DNA from: Bolinopsis microptera
Taxonomy: Eukaryota > Ctenophora > Tentaculata > Lobata > Bolinopsidae
Assembly (NCBI RefSeq): GCF_026151205.1
Contig: NC_087082.1
Span: 6,021,908-6,085,907, forward strand
DNA length: 64,000 nucleotides
Direction: 5' to 3'
The notes under the pieces are model-generated. The model saw only the letters and a list, made by a program, of their open reading frames with translations. It was not told the DNA's origin and did no database searches. How positions within the stretch are numbered: position 1 is the stretch's first letter; the number at the start of each line of letters is the position of its first letter. The position numbers were made by a program, and so were the translations under genes. Below, in pieces: positions 11,293 to 22,424 of this stretch.

Positions 11293-12189
11293 ACTATCCC
11301 AAGATGAACTTGAAAAACTTTATCGATAACTGTGATTGTCTTATCTAGTGTTTGATCTTTGCATAATATGTTTAAGTACCATTTTCTGGCTTCAGTATTG
11401 ACGACAAATATGGTCATATGGTTTTTGGCTCATAACTCAGTCATTTTTTTGGTTTTGGGCATGTTCAGTGTATTTGGCTAAATTGGGCCTAATTTGGACC
11501 AATTATGGGCGTGGCTGCCCCGCGGTCAGCGTTTGGCGGTTGGGGTCCGGGACCAACTCAAAAGTTCGGTCACCGGTTCTAGTTTGTTGGTCAACTGCTA
11601 TCTCGAAACTAAGTTTCCCAAAAAAATCAGGGTGAACCCCCCTCCCCCCCCCCCCCCCCCCCCCCCTTCCCCCCTTAAGTATCTGGAAGTTTGGAAACCA
11701 TAAATGTATCTCTACAAGTAAATAGGAAATGGTCTCAAGCAATACGTCCACATCAATGGGTAAATACAAAACAAAATGTAACAAAATGAAGTCTGAAACC
11801 TCATAGAACAAACATAACATAACATAACATTATAAATAATGCCTCTCTGGGCATCTCAAAGCTGAAAAGTTGGAAATAAAACAAAAGAAAAAAAAATTGG
11901 AAAAAAAAAACAAAACGAATAATCTGTACAATGACCTTTGACCAGCGATAACTTCGGCTAGGAACAAAATTTTTTGATAGGAACAAAAGCAAATGATAGA
12001 CATTACCTACTCTTTACTGTCAAAAATAGCTAAAATATTGATTTCGAAATTTTTTTTCTTGAGATCCCTAAATGACAGCAAGTTTAAGTTCCTAAATTAG
12101 CACCATAACAGAATAGCAATTTGTGAGAAATCAAAAATTGATGGGGACTTGAAATTTGGTATGCATAAATTCGACACCTAGTGACACAA
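11293..12189. repeat. Repeat-derived DNA with poly-C tract and diverged fold-back relic
   Basis: A ~30-bp C-rich tract lies at 11639-11672. The stretch 11930-12070 (gacctttgaccagcgataac, ggctaggaacaa, then aaaagca.atgataga) is a diverged copy of the arm of the long palindrome at 25178-25921, in the orientation of its right arm. The short reading frames over the poly-C tract are artefacts. Confidence 0.6.
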
Positions 12190-12194
12190 TGTGA

Positions 12195-12284
12195 TGAAGA
12201 GTTTTTAGCAACTGCTCCTTCATAATATTTTGTATCATTTTTTTAAAAAGTCACACTTTCTATGGTACACCCTGTATATAATTC
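12195..12284. repeat. Dispersed repeat, copy 1
   Basis: Shares about 80 bp with 13605-13682, from caactgctccttcataatat to ggtacaccctgtata. The last motif resembles a Tc1/mariner-type terminus next to TA, but no opposite end was found. Confidence 0.7.
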
Positions 12285-13604
12285 TAATTCTGATATAATA
12301 AAAATAAGGCAAACCTAAAGTAATTGTTGAAAAGTTTTGTTTACATCACGATTACATATTCCAAACTGCACGATATCTGAGTAAACTACCCGCTGAGATC
12401 GCCATGGCCGACCGTTATAAAAAATAAAGGTACATCTGCCGCGGGAGAGTTATTTTAAAGGTCCTTGTCAGGCGATACTAATGACCAGTAACGGTAATTT
12501 GTCAGACTTTTACGGAACATTTCATATATTTGGGATGTACGATAATATAATGATAAGTTGCTCTTTAACTTACAAAATATGGCACCAGCTGCAGACATAC
12601 CTCCGTCAAAGTGGGATATTAAAAATAACGTCTGAACAATCTATAATAATTCTATAATTGTTGATGGAAATAGATAAAGTCAGAAGATCATTGCCTTTCT
12701 GTCAGGTGATAACTTGGGGCTTCCAGACATGATGGTACTGTTGTCTTGGTTATTCGGGAAGATAAAGTATAGCGCATTATAAATGTTTCATATTTTACAA
12801 AACATTTTATATGGTCTATATTTATTATTATTATGAAATTCTGACACGAATTACGTGAGTTATTAAAGGGTTGCGTATGGGTAGTTACTTTTGGGCCACC
12901 CTGTAAAATTGAAGTTCAGTAAATCTCAACAGGTTTTAGTAACCAGGGTCCAGGAATTACTAAATGGAAAGATTCGAAACTGAAAAACATAAACCACACA
13001 ATATTGGAGTTTCATAATGAAGTACAGTGTAGCCTTATCAATTCTACTAAGAAACTGCACCAAAGGCCCATTCGAGATCGAACCGATAACCTGCTGTACT
13101 GTTATTTTAAGAATCGAAAGCTATTTTATTGATGTCAATGAATAGTCAGTGGGATTAAGATAATATTGTAAGGATCGAAAGCTATTTTATTGATTTCAAT
13201 GATTAATAAGTGGGATTTAATCACACTTTTGCAGTAAATAAAACCTCTCTATACCGTCAACCGTGCCAATCTATACCGGTGTACCGGGTACTTGGATAAT
13301 ATACCGGGTCTCTTCTTTTCCTCCACAATCAGACCGAGTTGTGCGAGAAATGTGATTTATCATAGCTCATATCGCAATAAGTACACAAACATTTTCTCAG
13401 ATCATGGTTGCAAGGCACATTACATAACTATTTGTGAAAACTAAGATAAATGGTGCCAGCTGGCCGTGTTTTACTTGTATTGGGGGTTTTCGAAGAAAGC
13501 CACTTTTAAATAGTAATTTCTCACATTTCTCGCATTTTGTGCTTCAAATGCCCAAGAACTGTTTTGCTTCACTCGCTGTGCTAGCCGACATTACGAAAGT
13601 CAGA
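12285..13604. other. Gene-poor AT-rich DNA
   Basis: No gene recognised. A ~62-bp imperfect tandem duplication containing gaaagctattttattgat occupies about 13095-13215. Confidence 0.4.
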
Positions 13605-13682
13605 AATTAACAACTGCTCCTTCATAATATTTTGTATCATTTCTCTAAAAAGTCACACTTTCTGTGGTACACCCTGTATAGT
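13605..13682. repeat. Dispersed repeat, copy 2
   Basis: Same orientation and content as 12195-12284, ending in ggtacaccctgtata. Confidence 0.7.
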
Positions 13683-14309
13683 TATGCTTTTCAAACGAAG
13701 TTACAACGAATTCTTCATGTAGTGCATCCTGGGTTTGGACAGGATATGCCTGCCTAAAATATTTCCATCACGTTACATTACATAATTCTCAGTAAATGTA
13801 ATAGATTTGTAATGTTGTAATCAGTTTAAAAAACTATGATTTTATATGGTCCGTTATTCTTCATTTGGTCCACGTACAGGTCAACGCCAAAGTAGCTGTT
13901 TTTACACAAATTTTAATAAGCATAAAGATCAGACAAGTCTACAACGAAAAGACTCCTAACGTTAAATAACTAAAAATAAAATAAAACTTAGAATTATCCT
14001 TGCGGTTCAAGGTAAGTCCTCTGACGCTAGCAAGCATTGTTTATTTGAATTAGCATTTAGGGATTAAATTTAATAATGTCACAAATCTAGATGTGAGACA
14101 CATACATGAAATTGCCATCAACATAATATTTATTCAAGTAATGAGATTTTCAACATATTTATTTTCAATGTCACCGTTAATGAATTGACAGAATAATTTC
14201 CAGTTTCATTGATAACACTCTAAACCTACTTAAGTACTAATAAATAAACTCATGGAGTATCATGGTCCGTGCTCTAATGGAGTTGTATCATTGTTATGAT
14301 ATCCACCAC
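13683..14309. other. AT-rich DNA, nothing recognised
   Basis: No gene. The sequence ctaatggagttgtatc at about 14275 recurs exactly just after the MITE at 15317. Confidence 0.4.
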
Positions 14310-14898
14310 CTTCTAGAACCTTCTAACCTTCTAACCTTCTAAGCTTCTAACCTTCTAACCTTCTAACCTTCTTACCTTCTAACCTTCTAACCTTCTAACT
14401 TTCTAACCTTCTAACCTACAGCAACTTTTAACCTTCTAACCTTCTAACCTTCTAACCTTCTAACCTTCTAACCTTCTAAACTACAGCAACTTCTAACCTT
14501 CTAACCTTCTAACCTACACCAACTTTTAACCTTCTAACCTTCTAACCTTCTAACCTTCTTACCTTCTAACCTTCTAACCTTCTAACTTTCTAACCTTCTA
14601 ACCTACAGCAACTTTTAACCTTCTAACCTTCTAACCTTCTAACCTTCTAACCTTCTAACCTTCTAACCTTATAACCTTCTAACCTTCTAACCTTCTAAAC
14701 TACAGCAACTTCTAACCTTCTAACCTTCTAACCTACACCAACTTTTAACCTTCTAACCTTCTAACCTTCTAACCTTCTAACCTTCTAACCTTCTAACCTT
14801 CTAACCTTCTAACCTTCTAACCTTCTAATCTACAGCAACTTCTAACCTTCTAACCTTCTAACCTTCTAACTTTCTAACCTTCTAACCTTCTAAACTAC
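14310..14898. repeat. Minisatellite of 8-bp unit AACCTTCT with higher-order structure
   Basis: Long runs of aaccttct are broken at intervals by ctacagcaacttttaacc-type spacers, giving a higher-order period. The unit is not a known animal telomere repeat. Confidence 0.95.
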
Positions 14899-15010
14899 TT
14901 ACTATCTTACTATTAAAGCCAGATATTCGATCAATTTCTAAATTTTATCACTATCAGAGTAAAATTGAGTGGAATTTGAATTAAAATATTGTCAAATTGT
15001 TATTATTCTA

Positions 15011-15316
15011 GGGGGTAAAAAAGAAAATGTCGATTACGTAATCAAGGACCAAACCCCCCCCCCCCCCCCCCCCCCCCCCCCGTAACAGGGACAAAAGGAA
15101 ATCGCGGCATGTACGGAATCGCGATTTTTCCCATTATTTGCGACAAATTTTATGTATAGTTTAATGTATAGCCTGTTAAATTTCGCGGTATCGCGATTTT
15201 TGGCCAAAATAATCGCGAAATCCTTTTGTCCCTGCCCCGTAATCAACCGTAAGCATTTGAAACCCCCCCCCCCCCCCCCCTCTCGGCTGATTACGTAATA
15301 ATATGTGAACAGTCCC
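15011..15316. mobile_element. MITE with 3-bp target duplication, host of a nested MITE
   Basis: Ends read taggggg at the left and cagtcccc at the right, flanked by CTA on both sides (15008-15010, 15317-15319). The subterminal motif gattacgtaat occurs inverted near both ends, and the right side has taatatgtgaac. It belongs to the same family as 20762-20935. Poly-C tracts (15055-15081 and 15265-15281) lie inside. A 3-bp duplication suggests a PIF/Harbinger-like mobiliser, by inference. The left terminus has diverged. Confidence 0.65.
15086..15234. mobile_element. hAT-type MITE, 149 bp, nested in the larger MITE
   Basis: Terminal inverted repeats CAGGGACAAAAGGA...TCCTTTTGTCCCTG; the repeat continues imperfectly to about 21 bp. 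An exact 8-bp duplication ccccgtaa flanks it (15078-15085 and 15235-15242). The interior has several tcgcgatttt motifs. TIR start CAGGG and 8-bp duplication are hallmarks of the hAT superfamily. No coding capacity. Confidence 0.9.
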
Positions 15317-15319
15317 CTA

Positions 15320-16239
15320 ATGGAGTTGTATCTTGTGCGTAGCTTCTAACACTGACTTATGAACAGTGCAGTGGAACTGTGAGGTACCATGAGGTACCAG
15401 ATAACCATTGCAATTGTGCAATTGTTTTGTTGTCATCCACCGTGCGTTGTGTTTACTTACAGTTTAATTTTACTGATACATTGTTTTATAGCCTCAAAAT
15501 GTAGTACTTTTAATACTTTCAACACTACTGTATAACAAATAATTTGAGGCTCTAATGATGATTGATGTAGTTTTACGAAGATTTCAAGCCTTACGAGCTT
15601 ACGTTGTGTGTTTCCCTTCGTGTCCAAAAGCATTATAATATCATCAACGTTATAAACGTAAACCCGTGACAAAAGCATTATACTCTTAAGCTACACTACA
15701 TATTACCCTAGGATGGGAAGTATTGGTGGTAAAACTATTTCCGTGACAAATTACCAATTAAGACAATTAAGTTATTAATCGTTGTGACAACTAGCATTGG
15801 CCTATACAAAACTTTATACTTCTATAGGATGACAATAACTATTATGATACCCTCCGGGACATATATCTCGTAATATATAATATAATATATGTGTCATATT
15901 GTCCATAATTATACAATTATGAGAATTATCATTAGCAATTACTGGAATGATGGACGAGCCCAAGCCATGGATTAGGTAACATTCGACTTATGACAAGTTC
16001 CGGATTATCTGTATATCTGTCTTGTCTCTGATCTGATTATTTTGGTCATTGCTATGAGGCTGCAGTGAACAGCATAGGGAAGATAGCTTCCTATTTCCTG
16101 ATAATAATAGATAGATAGATAGAAGTTGAGTTTCCCATTTTCCAGTGAAGTTAACTGATGATTAAATCTTGTTCACTTTGTCTGCCGAGCCGTGATGCTC
16201 CGGGAGCATTACTCCCCAGTCCCTTCTAAACACTAAAAG
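15320..16239. other. Gene-poor DNA
   Basis: No gene recognised. A short atag microsatellite lies near 16110. Confidence 0.4.
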
Positions 16240-16425
16240 TTATTTACCGTTTGTTTATTTATTTACCGTTTGTTTATTTATTTACCGTTATTGAAAGCTT
16301 CTACAAGTTAAATCATCGTATCTCTTATATGTTTCTAACCCAACTCCACTCAGTATTTACCGTTTGTTTATTTATTTACCGTTTGTTTATTTATTTACCG
16401 TTTGTTTATTTATTTACCGTTTGTT
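16240..16425. repeat. Minisatellite, 19-bp unit (accgtttgtttatttattt)
   Basis: Two blocks (about 16240-16290 and 16354-16425) of the same unit are separated by ~65 bp of unique sequence. Confidence 0.9.
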
Positions 16426-16859
16426 CTGTTCTCAGCTATCAAATGTTGTTTCAAACACTGTTTGGAAGCTAAGTTGTTTATCATAATATGTTATCAAAGA
16501 ATCATTGTTCTACTTTGTAATGACAGGTAGAATGAAATATAATATATAATAATATTGCCTTGTAATATGGTTGCTTCATACCAGATTTCTCACTTTGTTG
16601 GTAGTATTGCACTCGTCTGAATAGGGGTGAATTACTGATACGCACATAAACAAAAGGTAAAGGTATGAAGTATACTGAGTATTGATATTATCGCAGTTTC
16701 TCCACGGTAACAGTATTCCACTAGATAATTACACTTTACAAGGCCCGTTTATCTGCTAATCTGTTGTCATATTTACTATCCACCAGTTATTGTAACACAG
16801 AACTGAGATACATTATAGCGGGTCTGATAACAAACAATAGATAAACAACAGTCAGTCTG

Positions 16860-16990
16860 ATACGTGATTGGTTAAAGTAATGTCACATGATCGGTCGAAA
16901 CAGGGTCACGTGATTGGTTAAAGCAGGGTCACGTGATGACAATTCTCGACTCCTATTGGTCGGCACTGCCGGTGTGTTCCTTCATTGGAC
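16860..16990. promoter_or_regulatory. Cluster of E-boxes and CCAAT boxes
   Basis: Three near-repeats of about 29 bp carry TCACATGA or TCACGTGA palindromes (16881, 16907, 16930). They are interleaved with attggt (inverted CCAAT) at about 16866, 16914 and 16954, and cattgg near 16983. TCACGTGA is the site of USF/MITF/TFE-type bHLH factors. Promoter-like by content. The 84-codon frame starting at 16933 is not convincing, so any target is unknown. Confidence 0.35.
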
Positions 16991-17127
16991 AGTCTAATTC
17001 TTGTTTATTCGGTAGTTCGTTACATGGATCTGTGTTTTGTTACGATCAGCTCTTAAATGAGGATGATATCGTTTTGTCTAGACTTGGTATTATACAGAAT
17101 TTTTTTTTAAACACAGAGAGATGCAAC

Positions 17128-17603
17128 GACACTGTCAGTATTCACCATAACTTAGCAACGACACTGTCAGTATTCACCATAACTTAGCAACTACACTGTC
17201 AGTATTCACCATAACTTAGCAAATACACTGTCAGTATTCACCATAACTTAGCAACGACACTGTCAGTATTCATCACAACTTAGCAACGACACTGTCAGTA
17301 TTCACAATAACTTAGCAACTACACTGTCAGTATTCACCATAACTTAGCAACTACACTGTCAGTATTCACCATAACTTAGCAACTACACTGTCAGTATTCA
17401 CCATAACTTAGCAACGACACTGTCAGTATTCACCATAACTTAGCAACGACACTGTCAGTATTCACCACAACTTAGCAACGACACTGTCAGTATTCACCAT
17501 AACTTAGCAACTACACTGTCAGTATTCACCATAACTTAGCAACGACACTGTCAGTATTCACCACAACTTAGCAACGACACTGTCAGTATTCACCATAACT
17601 TAG
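17128..17603. repeat. Minisatellite, 32-bp unit, about 15 copies
   Basis: Unit acactgtcagtattcaccat followed by aacttagcaacg; copies vary at a few positions (cgac/ctac, ccat/ccac). Confidence 0.95.
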
Positions 17604-18987
17604 TTTCTTGATTTATTCGCTTATATTATCATTATGTAGATTGTAGCTACATACTAAAGAGTAATTAACCAATAACGTAAACATAACACATGGGTCACTC
17701 AACGACTAACGAGTCTAACATATTATTTGGTATGTTCATAGGAAGGCGTCCTAAAACTGGTACTGAGGGTTGCACAGTTTGCACAGTTTGCTCCAAGTTC
17801 TACCTACCTACCTATTGAACATATCGAGAAGTTTAGAAGTAAGCATCTTCATATCACGGTCATCACGCAATCTGCGGACCACCTCCAATAATAACTGTTT
17901 CATATTATAGGCTGTGTTATGATTGTGGCTTGTAAATCTGTTAACTCCTTATTATCGACTAAACACTGTCATCTGGAAGTGTCTTTTCTCTATTATAATC
18001 CACAATCAGTTAAACCTGGTTATTAACCGCGGGAACCGGATGTATCCTAAGCCCACTAATATGCCTATTATCTGCAAAACTAACTATCAAAGTCTCTAAC
18101 CCTCAAATCAGCGGAAAGAACAGTTAACTTGTTTTTAACCAAGTCCAGGTCTCCCAGTTGTACACAATCTGATGCGTAACGTCAGAGTCTACAGACTGCT
18201 AATTAGCTGATATTTGTTTTATTTCCTGTAAAGAAAGTCAATAGGCAACTATTGAATAGGCTAGGTACTTGCCAGACTCGCTTTATGAGCTTTCAGAAGT
18301 TTCAAGACGAAATTTTGATTCTTATTTACTTGATATTGTTACATTTTATTACGTTAATTGTTACATTCAAAAAACATTCTGTTTGTTATTTACTTCTTGT
18401 GGACGTATTGCTTGACACTTTTTTTTGTTTTGTTGGGGACCGGCCCGAAGTACCAGCCAATTTTTACTCAAAATATATATAATAAGTATTATCTATTCAA
18501 AGTCAAAAACTTGCACAAGATTAGATATTGTTGAAACTATTAAAAAACTATTAAAATGGAGCTTATTTAACAAACATAGCTGAACACTGTTATAATTGCC
18601 TTTTGGATTGTAAAGCTGAAATTATCATATTAATGCACTTTCTGAGTTGTAAGAGTGGAAACAGGCGCATAGCTACAGCTAGGTAGCTATTTCAAAGTTT
18701 TGTAATTACGACAGTTATCAGTCGCATAGCATCATGAGCTGTTGTTGCAGGTGAATTGTTGACAGTGTAACTGAGATGGTATGCAGTGAAATTGATTCGG
18801 TGATGCTTGCGGGCGTTCTTATGGTATTAAGACGAGGTTGTTATCAGCATAACGGTTGATGTTGCGCTTTGATTTCCTTAGTCCCATTTTCTGATTTGCT
18901 TGTAAAAAGGATTTATGGATTCTAAACTTTAATTTATTCCGGCAAACTTCACATACTCAATAATTCGAACTGATGCTCGTTCAGATA
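17604..18987. other. Upstream region of a GPCR gene, no other gene seen
   Basis: No convincing coding sequence. The last ~40 bp before the ATG at 18988 are almost identical to the same interval upstream of the GPCR gene ending at 11153, so that part is probably shared 5' UTR/promoter. Confidence 0.4.
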
Positions 18988-20387
18988 ATGGCAGGAGGAC
19001 AGTATAATGATCATGTACAATTCGATATGGGGGACCTGGTGTACGACCCCACTGTGCGAGGATTAGATGTGTTTCTGGGAGTGGTGCTAGCTCTCTGTAC
19101 TTTGGTGGGGGTTCCGGGAAATCTGGTAGCTCTCAAATACTTCACAATTGGTGTCTTGAAGAAGAAAAAGAAACTCCATGTCACCACCTTCATTTACATA
19201 GCCATTGCTTCGATTGATGTATGCTCAGGTAAAACACATCTGTAAATAACGAGGTCTTCAGTTTCCATGTCCATGATGGCGCATTTGATAAAATTTTATT
19301 AACAAAGCAACAATATTTAAACCAGTATCTAAGTATCAAGTTACTCTCCGTTTGCCAAAGGTCTGTAGACTGCTGCCGAAAATGCTTTTCTTTTTTCTTG
19401 ATCTGTTAGATAGATACCAACCAGAGCACATTTATTAAATTAATAATGAAACCTTCAGGTATACTTCATCTACCAGTAATGGTTGTGTTGTTTACTGCAA
19501 GAAACCCCGGCATATTCAATAACCTCGTATTTTGTGTCTTTTGGGCGAATGTTTTCGAGTCCTTGCAACGAGTGAGTTAATTCCTTGACTGCTTTTTAAT
19601 AGTTAAAAAATTAGGAACTCTGTATAATACAAACTATATTTGAGAAGATGACTCTAAACAATTAATGTTAGCTCTGAAGGTTGAAATTTTTTGAACCCGA
19701 AATCGGCGTCCTCCAACCTTTCAATTTCAGGTGAGCATATTCCTGGCTATGTTACTCAGTGTAACCAGAACCATCCCAATAGCTTTCTTACGTTATCAGA
19801 TACGACAATGCTGGGTCTTATCCGCTTCCCTACTCTACAGTTTTGTAATCCTGATAGAACCGCTCCTCGGAATGTTGGATAAAATCAACTACAGCTACCT
19901 CTACAACGGGAACAATCCTAACTGCTTCCAGTTGGCAGCGCTAGGTCTTCCTTTCTACGTTCAGTACCTTCTGGAAGCTACAAACATTCTTCTTGTCTCA
20001 CTTGTCACTTTTTTCAGTTTTATAGTTACTTTGGTTAAACTTTGCTCTATTCCAAATTCAGGTTCAAGATCAAAGCAGCGGTTCAGGCAAGCGTCCATAA
20101 CTGTAGCTATCTTCACTGCCATATTTCTGATATGTAACCTCCCCATGTTTGGAATGGTTATAGTATACCTTGTTAACGAGATATTGTATGGTTATCCAGG
20201 AATTTTCTCTCAGTTTTTCATGAACTATTACTCTTGGTTGGTTGCTAAAATTGTCTGTGTGGTACTTAATGCGAGTCTTAACCCAGTTCTTTACTTTCTG
20301 CGAATGAAGGACTTCAATAGCTGGGTCAGAAAGGGAGGGAAGAAACAATCCGTCTCATCAGATCCATCCTCTGTTGGTGCAAGTTAA
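18988..20387 (+). CDS. Rhodopsin-type (class A) GPCR, three exons
   Basis: Exons 18988-19228, 19459-19571 and 19731-20387; predicted protein 336 residues. Layout matches the two minus-strand paralogues (113-nt exon 2, phases 1 and 0; donors gtaaaa and gtgagt; acceptors ttcag). Shared N-terminus (MAGGQYNDHVQFDMG) and TM1; ICL1 is replaced by a lysine-rich IGVLKKKKKLHV. Conserved Cys in FCVFW and NPNCFQ, TRT instead of DRY, CNLP in TM6 and NPVLYF in TM7. An ATG five codons upstream is in frame, but the paralogue lacks it, so 18988 is preferred. ICL3 is short and basic. A plasma-membrane receptor by family; ligand unknown. Confidence 0.9.
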
Positions 20388-20761
20388 TAATTTACTTTAC
20401 GTTTTACAAAATGTCATAGTGATAATTGTTATATTTTTTGTTATTTTGTATAATCATATTATACTGTTTAAATTTATCTATTAATGCTGCTTGCTGTGTG
20501 ATTTCTCCTCCTCCTTCAGCTCATGGAAATTGTGCATTTAAATTACGGAGTAATGTTATTCATTCTTCTCAGTTCATTCGGATTATCATAATCTTATAAT
20601 CTTATTTTACGCTTACATTTCCTTAATATCATAATTAAATGAGCATTCGTTGTAAAAATAAAAGAGTAAAAGCCGCCCCGCATATTAATGTATTAATATA
20701 CTGGAAATAAATATAAGCCGTATCAGAATTTAATATCTAGTGATATAATTATAGGACATTA
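20388..20761. other. 3' flank of the GPCR gene
   Basis: AT-rich. A possible poly-A signal aataaa lies near 20707. Nothing else. Confidence 0.4.
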
Positions 20762-20935
20762 GAGGTTGTTCACATATTACGAGGCCAGGAGGGAGGGGGG
20801 GGGGGTTTCCAAATGATAATTTTGACACAATATCTATTCTATGTGTAAAAGTGATAACGGAGGGGGAAGGGGGGGGGGGGGGGGGGGGTTAAAAATGTGC
20901 CAAAAGTGATAACGTAATAATATGTGAACGACCTC
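20762..20935. mobile_element. MITE, 174 bp, TTA target duplication
   Basis: Ends gaggttgttcacatattacg and taatatgtgaacgacctc are inverted repeats. Both flanks are TTA (20759-20761, 20936-20938). Two G-runs sit inside. Same family as 15011-15316 and the relics near 28775 and 29787. A TTA duplication is typical of PIF/Harbinger; no transposase. Confidence 0.8.
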
Positions 20936-20938
20936 TTA

Positions 20939-21538
20939 TTGTAAATATTTTCCTTTGTTTCATGTATTAAAAGATTAAAGTATTAACATTATGTGTTTAT
21001 ATTCGTCCAACTGGAAAGTGATGGTGGTTTAATGGTCAATTAATGCATAAGGAATAAGGATCCCATAAAAGCATGAAGAACAGAGAAAATATATTACGTC
21101 AATATTGTACTAAAGTAATACTTTATTACCGTTCCTTAGTAGTGAAGTACATTGTCATTAAACTAAATCAACTCTCAAGGGAGTTAATTAATACCCCAGA
21201 GGTACGTCCTTTCTCCGACACACTTGGAGAACCTTTTTTAATTAACTTTGCAATATCTGCGAGTTATTAGGCCAGGTTTCCCTTTCACGGCAATACAGCT
21301 CCGCCTACTGATCTCATTAATAAAAGTAGAGTTACTAGAGAGCTAGAGCGAGACTACTGCTCTGGAGATTTAATTAAGGGGTGAAATGGTGATCCGCAGT
21401 TAATCTCTTATAATCAAGTTGAACATGTACCGAACCACACACTTACAGTAATTGATCAAGTGTGTTATATATTAAACAGATGGCATAGTCTCATCACACA
21501 ATATTCGGGCACCTGTCCCCTATCTAGATTTTAAGTTT
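20939..21538. other. AT-rich DNA, no gene recognised
   Basis: I looked here for upstream ZIP exons (HExxHE motif) and found none. Confidence 0.4.
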
Positions 21539-22424
21539 GTGTGTACTTACCAACTCTCAAATGTACTTACCCACTGTACTTACCCACTGAACTTACCCAC
21601 TGTACTTAGTACTTACCCACTGTACTTAGTACTTACCCACTGTACTTACCCACTGTACTTACCCACTGTACTTAGTACTTACCCACTGTACTTACCCACT
21701 GTACTTACCCACTGTACTTAGTACTTACCCACTGTACTTATTCACTGTACTTACCCACTGTACTTACCCACTGTACTTACCCACTGTACTTACCCACTGT
21801 ACTTAGTACTTACCCACTGTACTTACCCACTGTACTTAGTACTTACCCAATATACTTACCCACTGTACTTACCCACTGTACTTAGTACTTACCCACTGTA
21901 CTTACCCACTGTACTTACCCACTGTACTTAGTACTTACCCACTGTACTTACCCACTGTACTTACCCACTGTACTTACCCACTGTACTTACCCACTGTACT
22001 TACCCACTGTACTTACCCACTGTACTTAGTACTTACCCACTGTACTTATTCACTGTACTTACCCACTGTACTTACCCACTGTACTTACCCACTGTTCTTA
22101 TCCACTGTACTTAGTACTTACCCACTGTACTTACCCACTGTTCTTATCCACTGTACTTAGTACTTACCCAATATACTTACCCACTGTACTTACCCACTGT
22201 ACTTACCCAATATACTTACCCACTGTACTTACCCACTGTACTTACCCACTGTACTTACCCACTGTACTTACCCACTGTACTTACCCACTGTACTTACTAG
22301 GAACCGACCGGAAATCCGGCTGAATCCGGTTCCGGCCGGATATCCGGCTTCAAAATCCGGTTCCGGCTCCGGCTCCGGCTGGAAAAAAATTTGCCGGATT
22401 TTTGCCGGATTTCAGTTTTTTTTA

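Noticed and set aside
11503-11820. 105-codon minus-strand frame with poly-Gly
   Set aside because: Crosses a poly-C tract; no other protein-like feature.
14310-14898. Internal telomeric repeat
   Set aside because: The unit AACCTTCT is not a known animal telomere motif (TTAGGG/CCCTAA).
16933-17187. 84-codon frame after the E-box cluster
   Set aside because: The second half runs into a minisatellite; no domain, no splice evidence.
17128-17603. CRISPR-like regularly spaced repeats (also 21539-22297, 55742-56973)
   Set aside because: Units are contiguous with no unique spacers, and the context is a eukaryotic genome: minisatellites.
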